In this document: positions 24,318 through 32,774 of the stretch, piece by piece
Layout: the number at the start of each line of letters is the position of its first letter
How positions within the stretch are numbered: position 1 is the first letter of the stretch
NCBI GenBank assembly: GCA_016932165.1
Contig: JAFGDK010000120.1
Location: 1-41,842 of the forward strand
DNA length: 41,842 nt
Direction of reading: 5' to 3'
From: Anaerolineales bacterium
GTDB taxonomy: Bacteria > Chloroflexota > Anaerolineae > Anaerolineales > UBA11579
Notes under the pieces: generated by a model
Database searches by the model: none
Seen by the model: only the letters and a program-made list of their open reading frames with translations
What the model was told of the DNA's origin: nothing
Translations under genes and position numbers: made by a program

Positions 24318-24797
24318 TTAATCTCCCAGGAGGGTATGGGTAAAGTAACCACAGGGTTCATCTACCCAGGGATCCGCTTCTGGTTCGAAAATCTGGAGCA
24401 CATAGCCCTGTGTGGAGAAAAGAACCACAATGGTTTTAAAACTATCGTTGATGCGTGAATAACGGTCTTCGCCGGCAATGCCATATGTTTCAGAGGTGCC
24501 TTTATCTTCGTTTGTGAGGATGGCAGTTGTGCCTTCAAAAACAATATTCATGGTTTTCTCGGAATCGGTGAGGGTCAGCTCGCAGGTCAGAGGGGTGGCA
24601 GTTACTGTGTATCTATGGGTGCCGGAATTGGCCAATATGGCTGGGGACGGCTCTGGTGTTGGGGTGGGGACCTCCTGCGGATTGTGCGGCTGCTTGGCAG
24701 GGTCACCGGACTGGTAGTCGTCTGCCCCCAGCTGGCAGGCAGACAGAATGAGGATAAGGATCAAGCTGATTAGAAGTATTGGGGTTTTCTTGTTCAT
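24318..24797 (-). CDS. Small lipoprotein of unknown function
   Basis: I place the start at ATG 24797, which has GGAGGA 7 nt upstream; the ORF could run 27 codons further up. The 159-residue product begins MNKK, then a hydrophobic stretch ending in the lipobox LSAC, then an acidic and Pro/Thr linker (PTPTPEPSP). A small C-terminal domain carries Cys near both ends (LTCELTL, EPCGYF). It is anchored in the membrane and exposed outside. The function is not recognised. It pairs with the unrecognised gene downstream. Confidence 0.75.
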   Translation of the reverse strand: MNKKTPILLISLILILILSACQLGADDYQSGDPAKQPHNPQEVPTPTPEPSPAILANSGTHRYTVTATPLTCELTLTDSEKTMNIVFEGTTAILTNEDKGTSETYGIAGEDRYSRINDSFKTIVVLFSTQGYVLQIFEPEADPWVDEPCGYFTHTLLGD

Positions 24798-24936
24798 TAT
24801 CATGTCCTCCATGTTTACATATTTAGATTGTAACCGATGATAATGGCTTCGATACCGATTTTGGCTGATTGCTGGCAAAATTGTAAACTCCGGATTATGA
24901 TATCTCGGTTAGGCGAAACCACTTGAAATCAGCAAG

Positions 24937-25452
24937 ATGAAGAAGAAATTCAATAAACGCCTGTATCCCAATCTGAAAGAGTTAATCAGCGACCTTGGTT
25001 TTGTTTTCCGCCGAAGGGACAAAATGAAAGCCCTGATGCGCGGCGAGGTGATCGATGCGCAGTTTCGGGAGCGGCTGATGATGGCCGTGACCGAAGTCAA
25101 CGGCTGCCGCTACTGTGCGTATTATCATGCACAGCAGGCACTGGCTGCCGGGATCGGCTCCGAGGAATTGGAAGAGATTTCAAAGTTTAGTTTCGAAAGC
25201 AGCCCCGAGGGGCAGCGCCCAGCGCTGCTGTACGCCCAGCACTGGGCGGAGACCGGCGGACATCCAGACCCGGATGCATGGGGCTGTATGCAGGATTCGT
25301 ATTCTCTGGAGGAGTTAGAGTTGATCGAATTGTGCCTGCATACCATCCAGATTGGGAATTTAACCGGCAATCTGGCTGATTATTTGTTATTTAGGCTTTC
25401 TTTCGGCCGGGCAGATATTGAGTCTATGCCGAAAATGGGGAAAATCCAGTGA
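24937..25452 (+). CDS. Carboxymuconolactone decarboxylase / AhpD-like protein
   Basis: A 171-residue member of the CMD/AhpD helical family. The motif NGCRYCAYYH (about residues 55-64) has the CxxC plus His that form the redox and proton-relay site in AhpD-like alkylhydroperoxidases. The substrate is unknown and a role in peroxide or thiol redox chemistry is inference from the family. It precedes the dCMP deaminase by 27 nt, so the two may be co-transcribed. No strong Shine-Dalgarno is visible. Confidence 0.85.
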   Translation: MKKKFNKRLYPNLKELISDLGFVFRRRDKMKALMRGEVIDAQFRERLMMAVTEVNGCRYCAYYHAQQALAAGIGSEELEEISKFSFESSPEGQRPALLYAQHWAETGGHPDPDAWGCMQDSYSLEELELIELCLHTIQIGNLTGNLADYLLFRLSFGRADIESMPKMGKIQ

Positions 25453-25479
25453 TGATCAATATTATAGGAGTGGAATATC

Positions 25480-25908
25480 ATGCGACCATCTTGGGATAAT
25501 TATTTTATGAAGATCGCAGTCACTGTGGCGGAACGGAGTACCTGCGACCGGGCTCACGTAGGGGCTGTATTGGTGCGGGAGAAACGGATTCTCACCACGG
25601 GGTTCAATGGCTCTCCCGCCGGGCTTCCTCACTGTGATGACGCCGGGCACCTGCTGGTGGATGGGCACTGTGTACGCACAATCCATGCGGAAACGAATGC
25701 GATCATCCAGGCGGCGCTTCACGGCGTTTCCACCAAAGGGGCAACCTGCTACGTGACTCATTTCCCCTGCATCAACTGCACCAAAACGTTGATCAACGCC
25801 GGGATTACCCGGATTGTGTATTTGAATGATTACCGTGTGGATGAGATTGCGATGAGCTTCATCATGGAGACGGGTGTAAAGCTTTGCCACGCAGAATGTG
25901 AAGATTAG
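25480..25908 (+). CDS. dCMP deaminase (ComEB-like)
   Basis: A 142-residue zinc deaminase. HAETNAI provides the zinc His and the catalytic Glu, and PCINCTK supplies the two zinc Cys. The N-terminus (SWDNYFMKIAVTVAERSTCDRAHVGAVLV) is typical of dCMP deaminases, which make dUMP for thymidylate synthesis. AGGAGT precedes the ATG. Its stop codon overlaps the convergent hydrolase gene by 4 nt. A general deaminase of another pathway is possible but less likely. Confidence 0.9.
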   Translation: MRPSWDNYFMKIAVTVAERSTCDRAHVGAVLVREKRILTTGFNGSPAGLPHCDDAGHLLVDGHCVRTIHAETNAIIQAALHGVSTKGATCYVTHFPCINCTKTLINAGITRIVYLNDYRVDEIAMSFIMETGVKLCHAECED

Positions 25909-27038
25909 ACCCCCATCAAATCCCAGACGGCGTTGTTCAAAGCAATCCAACGTTTGCGGTTCTCCTGGTTGCCGATCAGACGGTTGCAGGTAAAAGCCAC
26001 TACCAGCTTGTGATCCATATCTGCCCATGCCATACAGCTGCGGTTGCCCATGTGGCCGAATGTGGCCCGGGTGCTGCGTTCTGTGAATACAGATTCCTCC
26101 TGCTGTTCATCTTTTCGCCCGCCGAGATGAAAACCATATGCCCATAGACTGTAGCGCTGGTTGATCTCATCCCAGCCGCTGTAACCCAGGCTGACTGCCT
26201 GCCTGACCGTATCCGGCTTGAGGTATTGTTTCCCGCAATAACTCCCCTGATTGACCAGCATGTGATAAAAGACGGCCAATTCCCTGGCGGTACTGTGCAG
26301 GGAGGCTGCCGGGATGACTGCGCGCCGGATGGTACGGGCGTCAAAGACCCGCACGAGAGTATTCTGATCCGGGTGGCCGGAGATGATCCTGGGGGAACAG
26401 GCCAGGTCTTTTGCGGGAATCCGGAACCAGGAGTTGTGCATTCCCAGAGGGTGAGCGAAATGCCGGTGGAAGTAGGTCTCAAGGCTCATCCCGCTAACCC
26501 GCCGCACCACTTCCCCAAAGATGAAACCCCAAGTCACCGCATGGTAGGCCATCTTGCTGCCGGGTTCGAATTCCGGTGTGAGACGGGCAATATCAGCCAT
26601 CACCAGGGACCAGAACGGCCAAAGGGGAATCTGCCGGTAGCGGTCGATGGCTGGGATACCGGCTGTGTGGTGAAAGACCTGCCGGATGGTGATCTTTTCT
26701 TTTCCTTTCTTTCCAAAAGCAGGCCAGTATGCCGCCACCGGAGCATCCAGGGCAACTTTGCCTTCTTCGATCAATTTGTGGATACAGATTCCGGTAAAAG
26801 CTTTGGAAACAGAGAAGCAATAGAAGGGGGTATCTGGCTTGACAGGTTTGCCGCCCCGGAAGCTGCCGGCCGCCAGGTCGATCACCACCTGCCCATCCTT
26901 GACCACCACCAGTTGGGCGGCAGGGTGCAGTCCATCAGCGAGCTGGGAGCCGAAGAGATCATGCAGCCGGGTGAGGGCTGTTGGGTCTATGCCTGCTTCT
27001 TCCGGGGCAACTGGCCGGGTGAAGTCGAGGGTTTGCAT
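25905..27038 (-). CDS. Beta-lactamase-family serine hydrolase
   Basis: The likely start is ATG 27038, with TATAAT ending exactly 6 nt before it, giving 377 residues. The class C beta-lactamase/esterase fold is shown by SVSK (SxxK, near residue 81) and a YHA triad partner (Tyr in AYHAVTWGF). HMGNRS near the end takes the place of the KTG-type motif. Without a signal peptide it is probably cytoplasmic, and an esterase, D-amino-acid or peptide hydrolase is more likely than antibiotic resistance. Substrate unknown. Confidence 0.85.
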   Translation of the reverse strand: MQTLDFTRPVAPEEAGIDPTALTRLHDLFGSQLADGLHPAAQLVVVKDGQVVIDLAAGSFRGGKPVKPDTPFYCFSVSKAFTGICIHKLIEEGKVALDAPVAAYWPAFGKKGKEKITIRQVFHHTAGIPAIDRYRQIPLWPFWSLVMADIARLTPEFEPGSKMAYHAVTWGFIFGEVVRRVSGMSLETYFHRHFAHPLGMHNSWFRIPAKDLACSPRIISGHPDQNTLVRVFDARTIRRAVIPAASLHSTARELAVFYHMLVNQGSYCGKQYLKPDTVRQAVSLGYSGWDEINQRYSLWAYGFHLGGRKDEQQEESVFTERSTRATFGHMGNRSCMAWADMDHKLVVAFTCNRLIGNQENRKRWIALNNAVWDLMGV

Positions 27039-27044
27039 ATTCCA

Positions 27045-27050
27045 ATTATA
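27045..27050 (-). promoter_or_regulatory. -10 element (TATAAT) of the serine hydrolase gene
   Basis: A perfect TATAAT on the minus strand is followed by 6 nt and then the ATG at 27038, so the predicted first transcribed base is the A of the start codon. Confidence 0.55.
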
Positions 27051-27152
27051 GCGAACTAACTGCAAAAATTCCGCTGATTATCGAGCGATGCGGATTTGAT
27101 TTGAGAATCCGGGCTAGTTCGCTGTGTGGTTTTCTTGGCGTGGGGTAATAGC

Positions 27153-27185
27153 AGATCCCCCGATTCGATTCGAAAGGGGGGATCT
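27153..27185. terminator. Hairpin downstream of the SIMPL gene
   Basis: AGATCCCCC (27153-27161) pairs exactly with 27177-27185. It lies 30 nt past the stop of the SIMPL gene on the minus strand. There is no clear T-run, so the call is moderate. Confidence 0.5.
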
Positions 27186-27214
27186 AGGTGTTACCGTGCA
27201 GTTTGCTGCTGGGG

Positions 27215-27946
27215 TCAGTCGATGGCGTAAACCACGTTCACTTCGACCCGGATCTCCAGGGTGCCCGGCGAGACCGGGACCTGCCCACTGCCGCCGATAC
27301 TAGCAGCCTCCATGTACATCACCGGGTAGCCAGAACCACCAAATTGGGTGGACATGGACTGCAAATCACCCAGCCTGGCCCCGCCGGCTTCAGCCAGGGT
27401 GGCAGCCCGTTGGCTGGCATTCTCAACCGCCAGGTCTAGGGCCTGGTTGTAAGCGCTCTCTCGATCGGCGACGCCAAACTGGATGCCATAGATCGAGTTT
27501 GCGCCAGCTTCCACGGCTGCGTCGAGGATCTCGCCAAGCTTTTCAATATCGCGCACCTCGACGGTGACGGTATTGTCCACCCGGTATGTGGTTGTCTGTT
27601 CAGGGCCATCGAATTCGTAGTTGGTCATCGGGTAGACGGAGAAGTTCGTGGTCTGCACATCGGCTTCAGCCACGCCATACTCGGCCAGGGCCAGGCGGAT
27701 CTCTTCGATCACCTGGTTGCTCTCTGCCAGGGCGTCCTTGACCTCCGGCCGCTCGATTCCGACACCAAGGTTGATGGTCGCCAGGTCTGGGCTGACATAG
27801 ACCACGCCGGTCCCGTTGATTGACAGGGTGCGGGGGGTCTTGCTGGCGGCTCCACCGCCGATTACACCAAAGGCGATCAGTCCAAAGGCGATCAGCGCCA
27901 GGGCGGTTAAAACCACAATACTGATGCTCCAAAGTTTGTCCTTCAT
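27215..27946 (-). CDS. SIMPL (DUF541) domain protein, membrane-anchored
   Basis: Start placed at ATG 27946 with AGGAG upstream, giving 243 residues. A signal anchor (about 5-33) is followed by a SIMPL domain: RTLSINGTGVVYVSPDLATINLGV at the start, GIQFGVAD in the middle, and a final ...LEIRVEVNVVYAID strand. SIMPL proteins are periplasmic or surface-exposed in oxidative-stress, mannan and interleukin-receptor-kinase-binding relatives, with no firm reaction. It stands alone between two terminators. Confidence 0.85.
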   Translation of the reverse strand: MKDKLWSISIVVLTALALIAFGLIAFGVIGGGAASKTPRTLSINGTGVVYVSPDLATINLGVGIERPEVKDALAESNQVIEEIRLALAEYGVAEADVQTTNFSVYPMTNYEFDGPEQTTTYRVDNTVTVEVRDIEKLGEILDAAVEAGANSIYGIQFGVADRESAYNQALDLAVENASQRAATLAEAGGARLGDLQSMSTQFGGSGYPVMYMEAASIGGSGQVPVSPGTLEIRVEVNVVYAID

Positions 27947-28026
27947 TTTTAATAGCTCCTTTTTTTCTCTTCTGAGATTGTTACCTTCCAAACGGTGAGG
28001 TCGCTGAAAATGTTCCGGTCCCCAGA

Positions 28027-28080
28027 TTAGAATTAGATGAGATTATCCTCCCCCTATACGGACCGCAATCTTAATTCTAA
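28027..28080. repeat. 9-bp inverted repeat before the SIMPL gene
   Basis: TTAGAATTA (28027-28035) and its complement (28072-28080) are separated by 36 nt, which contain GATAAT on the minus strand as a possible -10 element. It may be a pair of operator half sites. Confidence 0.3.
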
Positions 28081-28097
28081 ACCTGACCGGCTTAAAA

Positions 28098-28136
28098 AAG
28101 AAACCCCAGTTCAGTATTCAAAACTGGGGCTTTCTT
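28098..28136 (-). terminator. Terminator of the SDR-ribA-ribD unit
   Basis: CCCCAGTT (28104-28111) pairs with 28122-28129, extended by six more pairs after a one-base bulge. The minus strand then runs into TTTCTTTTTT, so this is an intrinsic terminator 17 nt past the SDR stop codon. Confidence 0.8.
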
Positions 28137-28152
28137 GGGCACAAAAGTGATC

Positions 28153-28860
28153 TCAGCCGTATAACGGCAACCGTAACCCATTGAGATGAGCAGCCTCATC
28201 CGAAGCCAGATACATTACCGCCGATACGATCTCTTCAGGTGTGGTCCAGCTGGTGTATTTACCAGTGGTGTCTGTCTGGCGGCGGTGCTTCACATCGATG
28301 GCTTTGACCTGGATAATGTTGGCAGTCACCCCGCTGCCAGCCAGCTCTGCGGCAAGGGTCAGCATGAGGGCATCCTGGGCGGCTTTGCCAATCGCATAGG
28401 CGCCTGTTTTTGGTGGCGGATTGGTGGCAGATGGGGAGGAGACAGTGATCACCCGCCCGAAGCCGTTTTCTTTCAGTAAGGGGAGAAATACCTGGGTTAG
28501 GTAAAAGCTGGACCACAAGTGCTGGTTGAGCATGGTTTCCACTGTATCGGCCTGCACTTCCAGCAGGGTCTCACCACCGGCCCATCCGCCGACCAGATTG
28601 ATCAGCAGGTCGAGGCGGCCATATTTCTCGCGGATTGCAGGGGCAATGGCGTTCAGGCTATCAGGGTTGGTCAGGTCCACTGATTGGGTGAAATGATCTG
28701 ACGGGTTGAGGTTCAGATCGGCCAGCAGCGCATCCAGTCTTTCCTGGTTGCGCCCCAGCAATGCCAGCGAGAAGCCTGCTTCCGCCAATTGTCTGGTGAC
28801 CACCTGGCCCAATCCGCCTGCTGCGCCGGCGATGAGAGCCACTTTGTTTTGTTCGGTCAT
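28153..28860 (-). CDS. Short-chain dehydrogenase/reductase
   Basis: A 235-residue SDR. It has the nucleotide-binding GAAGGLG motif near residues 12-18, a VDL acidic turn, a NLVGG segment near 88, catalytic Ser in VSSPSA and the YAIGK active-site Tyr/Lys. The substrate cannot be read from the sequence. AGGAGA before the ATG lies inside the end of the upstream GTP cyclohydrolase II gene, whose stop is 1 nt away, so the two are translationally coupled. Confidence 0.9.
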   Translation of the reverse strand: MTEQNKVALIAGAAGGLGQVVTRQLAEAGFSLALLGRNQERLDALLADLNLNPSDHFTQSVDLTNPDSLNAIAPAIREKYGRLDLLINLVGGWAGGETLLEVQADTVETMLNQHLWSSFYLTQVFLPLLKENGFGRVITVSSPSATNPPPKTGAYAIGKAAQDALMLTLAAELAGSGVTANIIQVKAIDVKHRRQTDTTGKYTSWTTPEEIVSAVMYLASDEAAHLNGLRLPLYG

Positions 28861-28861
28861 C

Positions 28862-29620
28862 TCAATTCTCCTGAATGGCAGCGATCTGCGTTTCGGTCAT
28901 GCCCTCAAGGATCGGGCGGTCATCCTGCTCCTTGAGATGCTGTTTGCCGTGGAAATCGATCATGTGGCCAGATTTGCTGGCCTTGGTTTCCAGATAGAAT
29001 TTGTTGTGCTCGTTGGGCGGGATGATATGCGGGATCCGCCTGGTGACCTTGACGCCGTATTTGGTCAGGTCGTTAATCTTTTTGGGGTTATTGGTCATCA
29101 GCTGGATGGATTTGACTTCTAAAGAAAAGAGCATGTGGGCGGCTACGCTGTAATCGCGCTCATCATCACGGAAGCCCAAAGCCAGGTTGGCATCCACAGT
29201 ATCGAAGCCGTAATCTTGCAAACCGTAGGCCCGGATCTTATTGGTCAGGCCGATGCCGCGTCCTTCCTGGCGCAGATAAAGCACAATCCCTTTTTCCATC
29301 TTACCGATTGCTTTAAGCGCTTCTTCGAGCTGGTTCCGGCAGTCGCAGCGTAATGAACCAAGCGCATCGCCAGTCAGACATTCGGAGTGCACCCGCACGG
29401 GGACATCCTCAGCCCCGCAGATATCGCCTTTGATGATGGCGGCATGTTCTTTGTCATCCCGATTGTTGTAAAAAGCCACGATCTGGAAGTCTCCAAACTG
29501 GGAGGGCAGATCGGCGATCCCCGCAATATGGACACACACCTTATCCGGGCCAATACCTTCACATTCATGGTCCGAATTATCCATCAGTAGTTCCTGAATT
29601 TTCATTTTTGAGATTGTCAT
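28862..29620 (-). CDS. ribA: GTP cyclohydrolase II (RibA-type)
   Basis: A 252-residue single-domain GTP cyclohydrolase II. The zinc-binding Cys set CLTGDALGSLRCDC and LRQEGRGIGL catalytic loop are clear, followed by GLQDYGFDTVDAN. It opens GTP to give the 2,5-diaminopyrimidine used for riboflavin. A fused RibB domain is absent. The next gene upstream encodes a RibD reductase-type protein, so two steps of riboflavin synthesis sit together while ribB, ribE, ribH and the deaminase are not in the window. Confidence 0.92.
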   Translation of the reverse strand: MTISKMKIQELLMDNSDHECEGIGPDKVCVHIAGIADLPSQFGDFQIVAFYNNRDDKEHAAIIKGDICGAEDVPVRVHSECLTGDALGSLRCDCRNQLEEALKAIGKMEKGIVLYLRQEGRGIGLTNKIRAYGLQDYGFDTVDANLALGFRDDERDYSVAAHMLFSLEVKSIQLMTNNPKKINDLTKYGVKVTRRIPHIIPPNEHNKFYLETKASKSGHMIDFHGKQHLKEQDDRPILEGMTETQIAAIQEN

Positions 29621-29636
29621 TTGATTTACCTCTTAT

Positions 29637-30335
29637 CTAAAATTTTGGTTCGACGAGATAATGAATCAGTATCCCACCGTCCGGGAGTGTTTGGGTATCT
29701 TTTGTTTTCAACCTGACAGCCTCATCGGGGGTGAACCCGCGGCCATCAGCCAGGGTGGGGGCATTGCTGCCGCCGAAGATGATTGGGGCCAAGTAGACAC
29801 GGAGCTCATCGACCAGACCCTGAGCAAACATGGCGGCATTCAGAGTTCCACCGCCTTCCAGCAAGATGCGTGTGATTCCAGCAGCGCCAAGGATTTGTAT
29901 CGCCCTGGAAAGGTCGACGCGGTCGCCTTTAGAGAGTTCCACCACAGCCCCGGCTGCCTGCAGAGCAGCGATCTGCTCCGGGCTGGTCTTGGCAGTGGTG
30001 AAGATGAAAACCCGCGCCCCGCCATCACGCATGAAGCGGCCGTTTGGCGGCAGCTTGGCCTTGGAGATGATGCCCACTTTTGCCGGGTTGGGCGCCAGAC
30101 CTGCTTCCAGTCTTTGCTGGCGCAAGTGAGGGGATTTAACCGTCAGGCGCGGGTCCTCGGCGAGGAGAGTGCTGCCGCCAATCATCACGGCGTCCACCTC
30201 AGCGCGCAGTTGGTCAACGCGCTGCCAATCATTTGCGGAAGAAATCTTGGCGCCTCTCCGGGCAGCAGAATCGATCTTCCCATCCGCGGTCATGGCGGCA
30301 TTCAGGATTACCCAGGGCTTCGGTTGCTTGTCCAT
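29637..30335 (-). CDS. RibD C-terminal-type (pyrimidine) reductase
   Basis: Start at ATG 30335, 232 residues, giving a stand-alone RibD_C / dihydrofolate reductase-like protein. WVILNAAMTADGKI is the typical start of the NADPH-binding fold. LRAEVDAVMIGGSTLLAEDPRLT and ILLEGGGTLNAAMFAQGLVDEL are hallmark segments. It would reduce the 5-phosphoribosylamino-pyrimidine made after GTP cyclohydrolase II. The deaminase domain is missing, as in archaeal-type stand-alone reductases. No Shine-Dalgarno is obvious. Confidence 0.88.
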   Translation of the reverse strand: MDKQPKPWVILNAAMTADGKIDSAARRGAKISSANDWQRVDQLRAEVDAVMIGGSTLLAEDPRLTVKSPHLRQQRLEAGLAPNPAKVGIISKAKLPPNGRFMRDGGARVFIFTTAKTSPEQIAALQAAGAVVELSKGDRVDLSRAIQILGAAGITRILLEGGGTLNAAMFAQGLVDELRVYLAPIIFGGSNAPTLADGRGFTPDEAVRLKTKDTQTLPDGGILIHYLVEPKF

Positions 30336-30442
30336 AATTACTTTGAAGAGCCAGTAAGGCACTATCTTACTAAAATGGATGCTTTTTATCTAAAAATTTT
30401 ATTAAAACCCTCCCCGCCTTTGAACGAATCTGGTTGCTGGGG

Positions 30443-32623
30443 TTATTCCAGGATTTCTAACTTGGCAAAAGAGGCAACCAGCTTCTTAAGCCCTACCTCT
30501 TCAAAGAAGACATCCACGATCTCATCGCCGCCATCCATCTCAGTTTTGAGCACCATCCCCTCTCCATAAACTTGGTGGCTGACCCGCTGCCCGGCGTGGT
30601 GGGTGGGTTTGGCCGGGGTTATTTCTTTCTCAGGGTAGGCATTCCAGGTAGTGGCGGTTTTGAACTGGCGCTGCGGCTGGCGCAGGGTCTGCCAGTAATT
30701 GCCGCCGGAGACCAGTTCGGCGGGTATGTCTTCCAAAAAGCGTGAGGGTTCGGCCGGTTCGCTGTAGCCGAAGCTGGTGCGGTTGAGGGCATGGGTGAGG
30801 AAGAGGCGCTCCTTGGCGCGGGTGATGCCGACATAAAACAGGCGGCGTTCTTCGGCCATGCTTTCGGGGTCATCAAAGGAACGGGCGTGCGGCAGGGTGC
30901 CATCCTCCAGGCCGGCAATGAAGACCACCGGGAATTCCAGCCCTTTGGCGGCGTGGAGGGTCATCAGGGTGGGGACATTGGCGCTGGCATCGACGGTGTC
31001 CTGGTCGGAGATTAGGGCGATGCCTTCAAGGAACTCGGTCAGCGATTTGTTCTCAGATTCCGCTTCATTCGCCAGCCGCCTGAGTTCGAGCACGTTTTCC
31101 CAGCGGTCGAGGCCTTCTTCGGTGCCGTCCTCCAGGTAGCTCTGGTAATCCACATCAGCGATGATCTGGTCGATCAGCGCCAGGGGGGTGAGGTCAGGCA
31201 GGGCCTGGACCCATTTGCGCAGCAAGCGGCCGAAACCGGCCAGCGAACGGGCAGCCGCCGCGCTGAATGCGCCGAAATAGTCGCTCTGGGGGCCTTTACC
31301 GATCTCCAGCACGGCGGCACCCATACTGATCTTTTCGTTGAGCGCCAGGGTGTGCAGGCCGGCGATCGTCTTGGTACCAATCTTGCGGCGGGGGATATTG
31401 ATCACCCGGCTGAGACTGGCCTCGTCGCTGGGGTTGTGCACCAAGCGCAGATAAGCGATGATATCCTTGACCTCACGGCGTCCGTAGAAGCGCTGTGCCC
31501 CGACCAGCTTGTAAGGTAGATTGGCCTGCAGGAAAGCCTCTTCGATCAGGCGGGACTGGGCGTTGGTGCGGTACATGATGGCGCAGTGTCCGGGTTCGAT
31601 CTTGTCGGTCATCACCAACTCGGCGATCTTGTTGACCACCCAGCTGCCTTCCTCGCGGCCGTTGAAGGCCTCATGGAGCGAAATCTTCTTACCGCCGCTT
31701 TTCTGTGAGAAAAGCTGTTTGTGGGTGCGGTGCGGGTTGGGTTCGATCACCGCCATGGCGGCGTCGAGGATGTTTTGGGTGGAGCGGTAGTTCTGCTCCA
31801 GCAGGATTTTGACATGGTCGGGAAAGTCTTTCTCGAAGCGCATCATGTTGCGGTAATCGGCGCCGCGCCAGCGGTAGATGGACTGATCTGCATCTCCGAC
31901 GACGAACAGGTTGCGGTGGAAGTAGGACAGATGCTTGAGGAGCTGGTACTGGGCCTGGTTGGTGTCCTGGAATTCATCCACCAGGATGTGCTCAAAACGG
32001 CGGGCATACTGCTCGCTTACGGCGGGGTGGTGTTCCATTAAATACGCCGTCCACAGCAGGAGGTCGTCGAAGTCGAGGGCGTTGGAGGTGAGGAGCAGCT
32101 GCTGGTAGCGTTGGTAGATGCGCTGGACGACCTCATCCAGATAGGAGTTGATTGGGTAATCTTCGGGGAGGGCAAGCTCATTCTTGGCGTTGGAAATCTT
32201 GCCGTGGATGACGTGCGGGCGGAAGCGTTTCTCATCGAGGCCCATTTCCTTGATGGTCTGCCTGACCAGCCCGCGCTGGTCGTCATCGTCGAAGATGACA
32301 AAGTTCTGCTCAAAGGGGAGGTGGACAGCCTCTCGGCGCAGGATGCGAGCGCAGATGCCGTGGAAGGTGCCAAGGCTGAGCCCGCGGGCTGATCCGCCAA
32401 GGAGTTCATCGACACGCGCCTGCATCTCTTTGGCGGCTTTATTGGTGAAGGTGACGGCGAGGATGTTGTAAGGCCGCACGCCGAGGTGGGAGATGAGGTA
32501 GGCGATGCGGTGGGTGAGGACGCGGGTCTTGCCCGATCCGGGGCCAGCCAGCACCTGGATCGGGCCGGTGCCGGCGGTCATGGCTTGCTGCTGCTGGGGG
32601 TTCATTCCGGCGGTGAGGTCCAT
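30443..32623 (-). CDS. pcrA: UvrD/PcrA-type DNA helicase
   Basis: The ORF can be extended but the start is at ATG 32623, giving about 726 residues, with TACAAT ending 6 nt before it. The superfamily 1 motifs are in order: GPGSGKT (Walker A, near residues 27-33), DEFQDTN (II), QSIYRWRGAD (III), and a C-terminal VGITRAKERLF (VI). The extreme C-terminus is a small Tudor-like domain (GQRVSHQVYGEGMVL) as in PcrA. It unwinds DNA in repair and in plasmid or phage replication. UvrD would be an equivalent label. Confidence 0.9.
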   Translation of the reverse strand: MDLTAGMNPQQQQAMTAGTGPIQVLAGPGSGKTRVLTHRIAYLISHLGVRPYNILAVTFTNKAAKEMQARVDELLGGSARGLSLGTFHGICARILRREAVHLPFEQNFVIFDDDDQRGLVRQTIKEMGLDEKRFRPHVIHGKISNAKNELALPEDYPINSYLDEVVQRIYQRYQQLLLTSNALDFDDLLLWTAYLMEHHPAVSEQYARRFEHILVDEFQDTNQAQYQLLKHLSYFHRNLFVVGDADQSIYRWRGADYRNMMRFEKDFPDHVKILLEQNYRSTQNILDAAMAVIEPNPHRTHKQLFSQKSGGKKISLHEAFNGREEGSWVVNKIAELVMTDKIEPGHCAIMYRTNAQSRLIEEAFLQANLPYKLVGAQRFYGRREVKDIIAYLRLVHNPSDEASLSRVINIPRRKIGTKTIAGLHTLALNEKISMGAAVLEIGKGPQSDYFGAFSAAAARSLAGFGRLLRKWVQALPDLTPLALIDQIIADVDYQSYLEDGTEEGLDRWENVLELRRLANEAESENKSLTEFLEGIALISDQDTVDASANVPTLMTLHAAKGLEFPVVFIAGLEDGTLPHARSFDDPESMAEERRLFYVGITRAKERLFLTHALNRTSFGYSEPAEPSRFLEDIPAELVSGGNYWQTLRQPQRQFKTATTWNAYPEKEITPAKPTHHAGQRVSHQVYGEGMVLKTEMDGGDEIVDVFFEEVGLKKLVASFAKLEILE

Positions 32624-32629
32624 AGAACA

Positions 32630-32635
32630 ATTGTA
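32630..32635 (-). promoter_or_regulatory. -10 element (TACAAT) of the helicase gene
   Basis: TACAAT on the minus strand lies exactly 6 nt before the ATG at 32623, so the transcript would start at the A of the codon. Confidence 0.5.
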
Positions 32636-32677
32636 CCAAAGCAGGGAGGATGTGGGGAGGATTTGGATGAGAACCCA

Positions 32678-32774
32678 GAGGGCTTGTGCAGATGCACAAG
32701 CCCTCGCTGGAGGTTGGCCTGAAGTCACCAGGGTATTCAGGCCGGGAAATGGGGTTTAGCCGGTTGCCGGCTAA
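32678..32774 (-). terminator. Three hairpins after the RuBisCO-like gene
   Basis: In minus-strand order: 32767-32774 with 32756-32763 (8 bp, overlapping the stop codon), 32736-32743 with 32716-32723 (8 bp), and 32694-32705 with 32678-32689 (12 bp). They fill most of the gap before the leaderless helicase gene and probably end the PTS operon transcript. Confidence 0.55.

Noticed and set aside
25905..27038. Antibiotic-resistance beta-lactamase
   Set aside because: No signal peptide, and the SVSK/YHA pattern fits broad class C-type esterases and hydrolases.
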